A program made the position numbers and the translations under genes. From Saccoglossus kowalevskii (taxonomy: Eukaryota > Hemichordata > Enteropneusta > Harrimaniidae), in NCBI RefSeq assembly GCF_000003605.2, contig NW_003130377.1, positions 1,936 to 13,248 on the forward strand: 11,313 nucleotides of DNA. The letters are read 5' to 3'. Position 1 is the stretch's first letter. Each line of letters opens with the position of its first letter. A model generated the notes under the pieces. It saw only the letters and a program-made list of their open reading frames with translations, had not been told where the DNA came from and ran no database searches. Below are positions 10,022-11,313 of the stretch, piece by piece.

Positions 10022-10060
10022 ATAGGTGTGGTACGTTTGAGAGAAGGTAATGTCAGTCAT

Positions 10061-10410
10061 TTCCACGGCACTGTGACATTTTTATTTGTAGAGTGATCAA
10101 ATAACTTGCGTTTGAGGATATCTCAATTCATTTCAAAAATGTAATGCTCGATAATTTGAGTGATTCACACTGCTGAAACACGGTTCAACTAAAAAGAGTA
10201 TCCATGGCTGAAAATAACATTTACTGAGTGTATTTCGTTGTTTTTTTCAGCAAACAATGTATGTATGTTATTGAATGATGTGAAACTTGCTATAATAGAT
10301 AAAATAAAATATTACATACTTCAAATATAAGTGTTGTTATTTTGTGGGAGAGCGTGTGTGAGTGATGTATGGTAGCTGTGATTTTCATGGTGGATGTCTG
10401 TTCGATGTGA
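10061..10410. other. Gene-free stretch between island and fold-back element
   Basis: No reading frame or RNA gene is supported. It aligns weakly with A's 4900-5240, for example GTTTGAGGATATC at 10110 against GTTTGGATCCC at 4938. A TTTTTTTCAG at about 10242-10251 resembles a splice acceptor, and AATAAA-type words occur near 10300. A GT-rich patch (GAGAGCGTGTGTGAGTG) lies at about 10348-10364. Confidence 0.45.
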
Positions 10411-10551
10411 TAAAATAAATAACACATGGTTATTTGGGCAATATCACGATTTGTTGTCTGCCTTCGGGCTGTTGGTCATGACCATGACTACCATCCCTTG
10501 GGCAGGCAACAAATCGTGCTATTACCCTTACAAGCATGTGTTATTATTTTA
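10411..10551. mobile_element. Fold-back (MITE-like) element
   Basis: Two long inverted arms, 10411-10480 and 10483-10551, meet at a tiny centre. Matching parts, read inward, include TAAAATAA(A)TAACACATG, then GGGCAATATCACGATTTG against GGGTAATAGCACGATTTG, then TTGTCTGCC against TTGCCTGCC, then GTCATG in both. Arm identity is roughly three quarters overall and much higher in the CACGATTTGTTG core. It encodes no protein. Known: non-autonomous fold-back or MITE elements have this form and move by a transposase supplied elsewhere. The A-to-B offset rises by about 130 bp across this site, as expected if it inserted into unit B only. I see no clear target-site duplication, so the family is not assigned. 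Confidence 0.7.
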
Positions 10552-10561
10552 ATAATACATG
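10535..10561 (+). repeat. AT-rich stem-loop at fold-back right end
   Basis: CATGTGTTATTA and TAATAATACATG form a 12-bp stem with one G-T pair around the loop TTT. The stem overlaps the outer end of the fold-back element's right arm and reaches 10 bp beyond it, so the right terminus can pair locally or with the left arm, but not both. The left end has no such local hairpin. Confidence 0.5.
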
Positions 10562-10800
10562 TGCAAATAATATTTTACTGAGATTACATTATTATCATAA
10601 ATGTGTTTTCCAAGCTAACAAGCTATATGTAAAATACAACCATATACATGTACAGTCCAGAATTAATCCAATATGACAAATCTTAGATCATATAATTACC
10701 AAATGAACACGTGACTAATTAGTGATTTCATGGCGTTTGGGATATCCTTATTTATGGAAGAATGTATCTTAGAATCTCTTACTCTTAAATATTTTATTCA

Positions 10801-11313
10801 ACAAAACATATTTCGTGCCACAGTATAACATATTCGTTGTGCAACAAATTCCCAAACAATTTTAGAATGTACAATTCTATTTTTGTATATCAGTTGTAGG
10901 TAATTCTAATGTTTTTCCAAAGGAAAATAAATAACACTCACAACTATTGAGGAGTTTCCAACTTCCGCTTAATTTTTCAATATTCATATCAACACTCAGC
11001 GCCTAGTTTATGATTTATGCACATAAATATCTAGAACTTTAAACTTCTAATGCAAGTAATTGGGTCACAATCGGAACATGTGTGTCAAGTTTTGTGTGAC
11101 AATGCCGATTTTTTTTGGTTGTGATATTGTGAACATACATACACAAATTAGCCATAATGTTGTATCACCCAATAAACGTAGTGTGTGTGTGTACGTTGAG
11201 CCCCCGCACACATTATGCACACACTAAGCATACATTGTATTCATGTGGATTCATATATTTTATGATTTTCGCTGCAAACTGGTGCAACTGAATACTGTTA
11301 TGCTTCGAACATG
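10801..11313 (+). repeat. Start of tandem unit C, cut by window end
   Basis: The last ~510 bp match the beginning of unit A at an offset of 10790-10835. Anchors (A/C) are: 9/10810 (ATTTCGTG in both), 261/11054 (AAGTAGTTG against AAGTAATTG), 304/11093 (TCTGTGA against TGTGTGA, then a T-run and CTTGTG against GTTGTG), 339/11163 (TATCC...AACGTA against TATCA...AACGTA) and 440/11273 (TGCAAAC in both). Each anchor is short, but all five fall in order and within about 45 bp of one constant offset. A third copy is therefore likely, and the array should continue past the window. C also holds a GT/CA microsatellite not seen in A or B. Confidence 0.65.
11181..11226. repeat. GT/CA microsatellite with inverted partner
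   Basis: Six GT dinucleotides run from 11181 to 11192. They are followed 14 bp later by GCACACA and, after ATTAT, GCACACACA, which can pair with the GT run. ACGTA precedes the GT run and ACGT overlaps its right edge. This feature is absent from the matching parts of units A (about 355-400) and B. Confidence 0.5.

Larger units (their letters stand above)
9697..10060 (+). promoter_or_regulatory. GC/CpG-rich island, candidate promoter and first exon
   Basis: This stretch is clearly richer in G, C and CpG than anything else in the window, with CpG clusters at about 9729-9757 and 9909-9997. It opens with a perfect CRE palindrome and is followed within 150 bp by a strong splice-donor-like TTAG|GTAAGA. 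A second donor-like AAG|GTAATG lies at about 10044-10052. Known: CREB/ATF-bound promoters in animals often sit in unmethylated CpG-rich DNA. Inference: transcription may start here on the plus strand toward a gene beyond the window. A composition-only anomaly, such as part of an inserted element, is the alternative. No TATA box is convincingly placed. Confidence 0.4.
5522..10800 (+). repeat. Tandem unit B (~5.3 kb, non-coding)
   Basis: Second copy of the repeat, directly abutting unit A in the same orientation. The start is set by the match of 66-94 to 5587-5615 (AACGGTGTA against AACGTTGTA, then ACAAATA). The end is set by the start of unit C. B is about 240 bp shorter than A: it lacks about 80 bp somewhere in A's 2600-3095 and about 200 bp in A's 3110-3620, and it has gained about 130 bp near 10411-10551. 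It also differs in carrying a GC-rich island at 9697-10060. No reading frame is shared in frame with unit A. Confidence 0.8.

Noticed and set aside
1-11313. Numerous AATAAA words as poly(A) signals
   Set aside because: More than a dozen occur on the plus strand alone, as AT-rich sequence predicts, and none is tied to a credible exon.
1-11313. tRNA, rRNA or CRISPR array
   Set aside because: No B-box-like GGTTCRA context with a cloverleaf, no GC-rich rRNA-like stretch and no regularly spaced short repeats were seen on either strand.

Overview
This looks like eukaryotic, most likely invertebrate animal, non-coding DNA. It is AT-rich (about one third GC by eye) and full of short A and T runs. 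It has no closely packed genes, no operons or ribosome-binding-site pattern, and no recognisable protein domain. CpG is present, and one CpG-rich island and one fold-back mobile element stand out. I cannot name the species, and I recognise no conserved protein-coding gene, rRNA, tRNA or CRISPR array.

The main result comes from comparing the window with itself. It appears to be an old, strongly diverged head-to-tail tandem array of a non-coding unit of about 5.3-5.5 kb. Unit A runs from about 1 to 5521, unit B from about 5522 to 10800, and the first ~510 bp of unit C run from about 10801 to the window end. Matching words occur in the same order along the whole length. The A-to-B offset starts near 5520, stays at 5475-5560 as far as position 2600, falls to about 5200 near 3620 and about 5135-5170 between 4000 and 5000, then rises to about 5300 after a mobile element in B. 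The A-to-C offset is 10790-10835. The best-preserved stretch is 2573-3107 against 8053-8508, at roughly three quarters identity by eye. Other parts are weaker and depend on the consistent order of the anchors. The phase of the unit boundaries is arbitrary, because the array probably continues on both sides.

Within the array, unit B carries a fold-back (MITE-like) element at 10411-10551, which explains why the A-to-B offset grows by about 130 bp there. Just upstream, B has a GC- and CpG-rich island (about 9697-10060). It contains a perfect cAMP-response-element palindrome, a good splice-donor-like sequence, two copies of a GCGT-N3-ACGC palindrome and a 45-codon reading frame. This is the best candidate for a promoter or first exon. 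The matching part of unit A (about 4557-4900) is alignable but has lost the GC content and the CRE.

The reading frames in the window (up to 125 codons) are close to what chance allows at this base composition, and none is kept between the units. That argues against a protein-coding role for the array. Reasonable explanations are a decayed tandem gene or locus duplication, a low-copy macrosatellite, or a repeated non-coding RNA or regulatory unit; the sequence alone does not decide between them.
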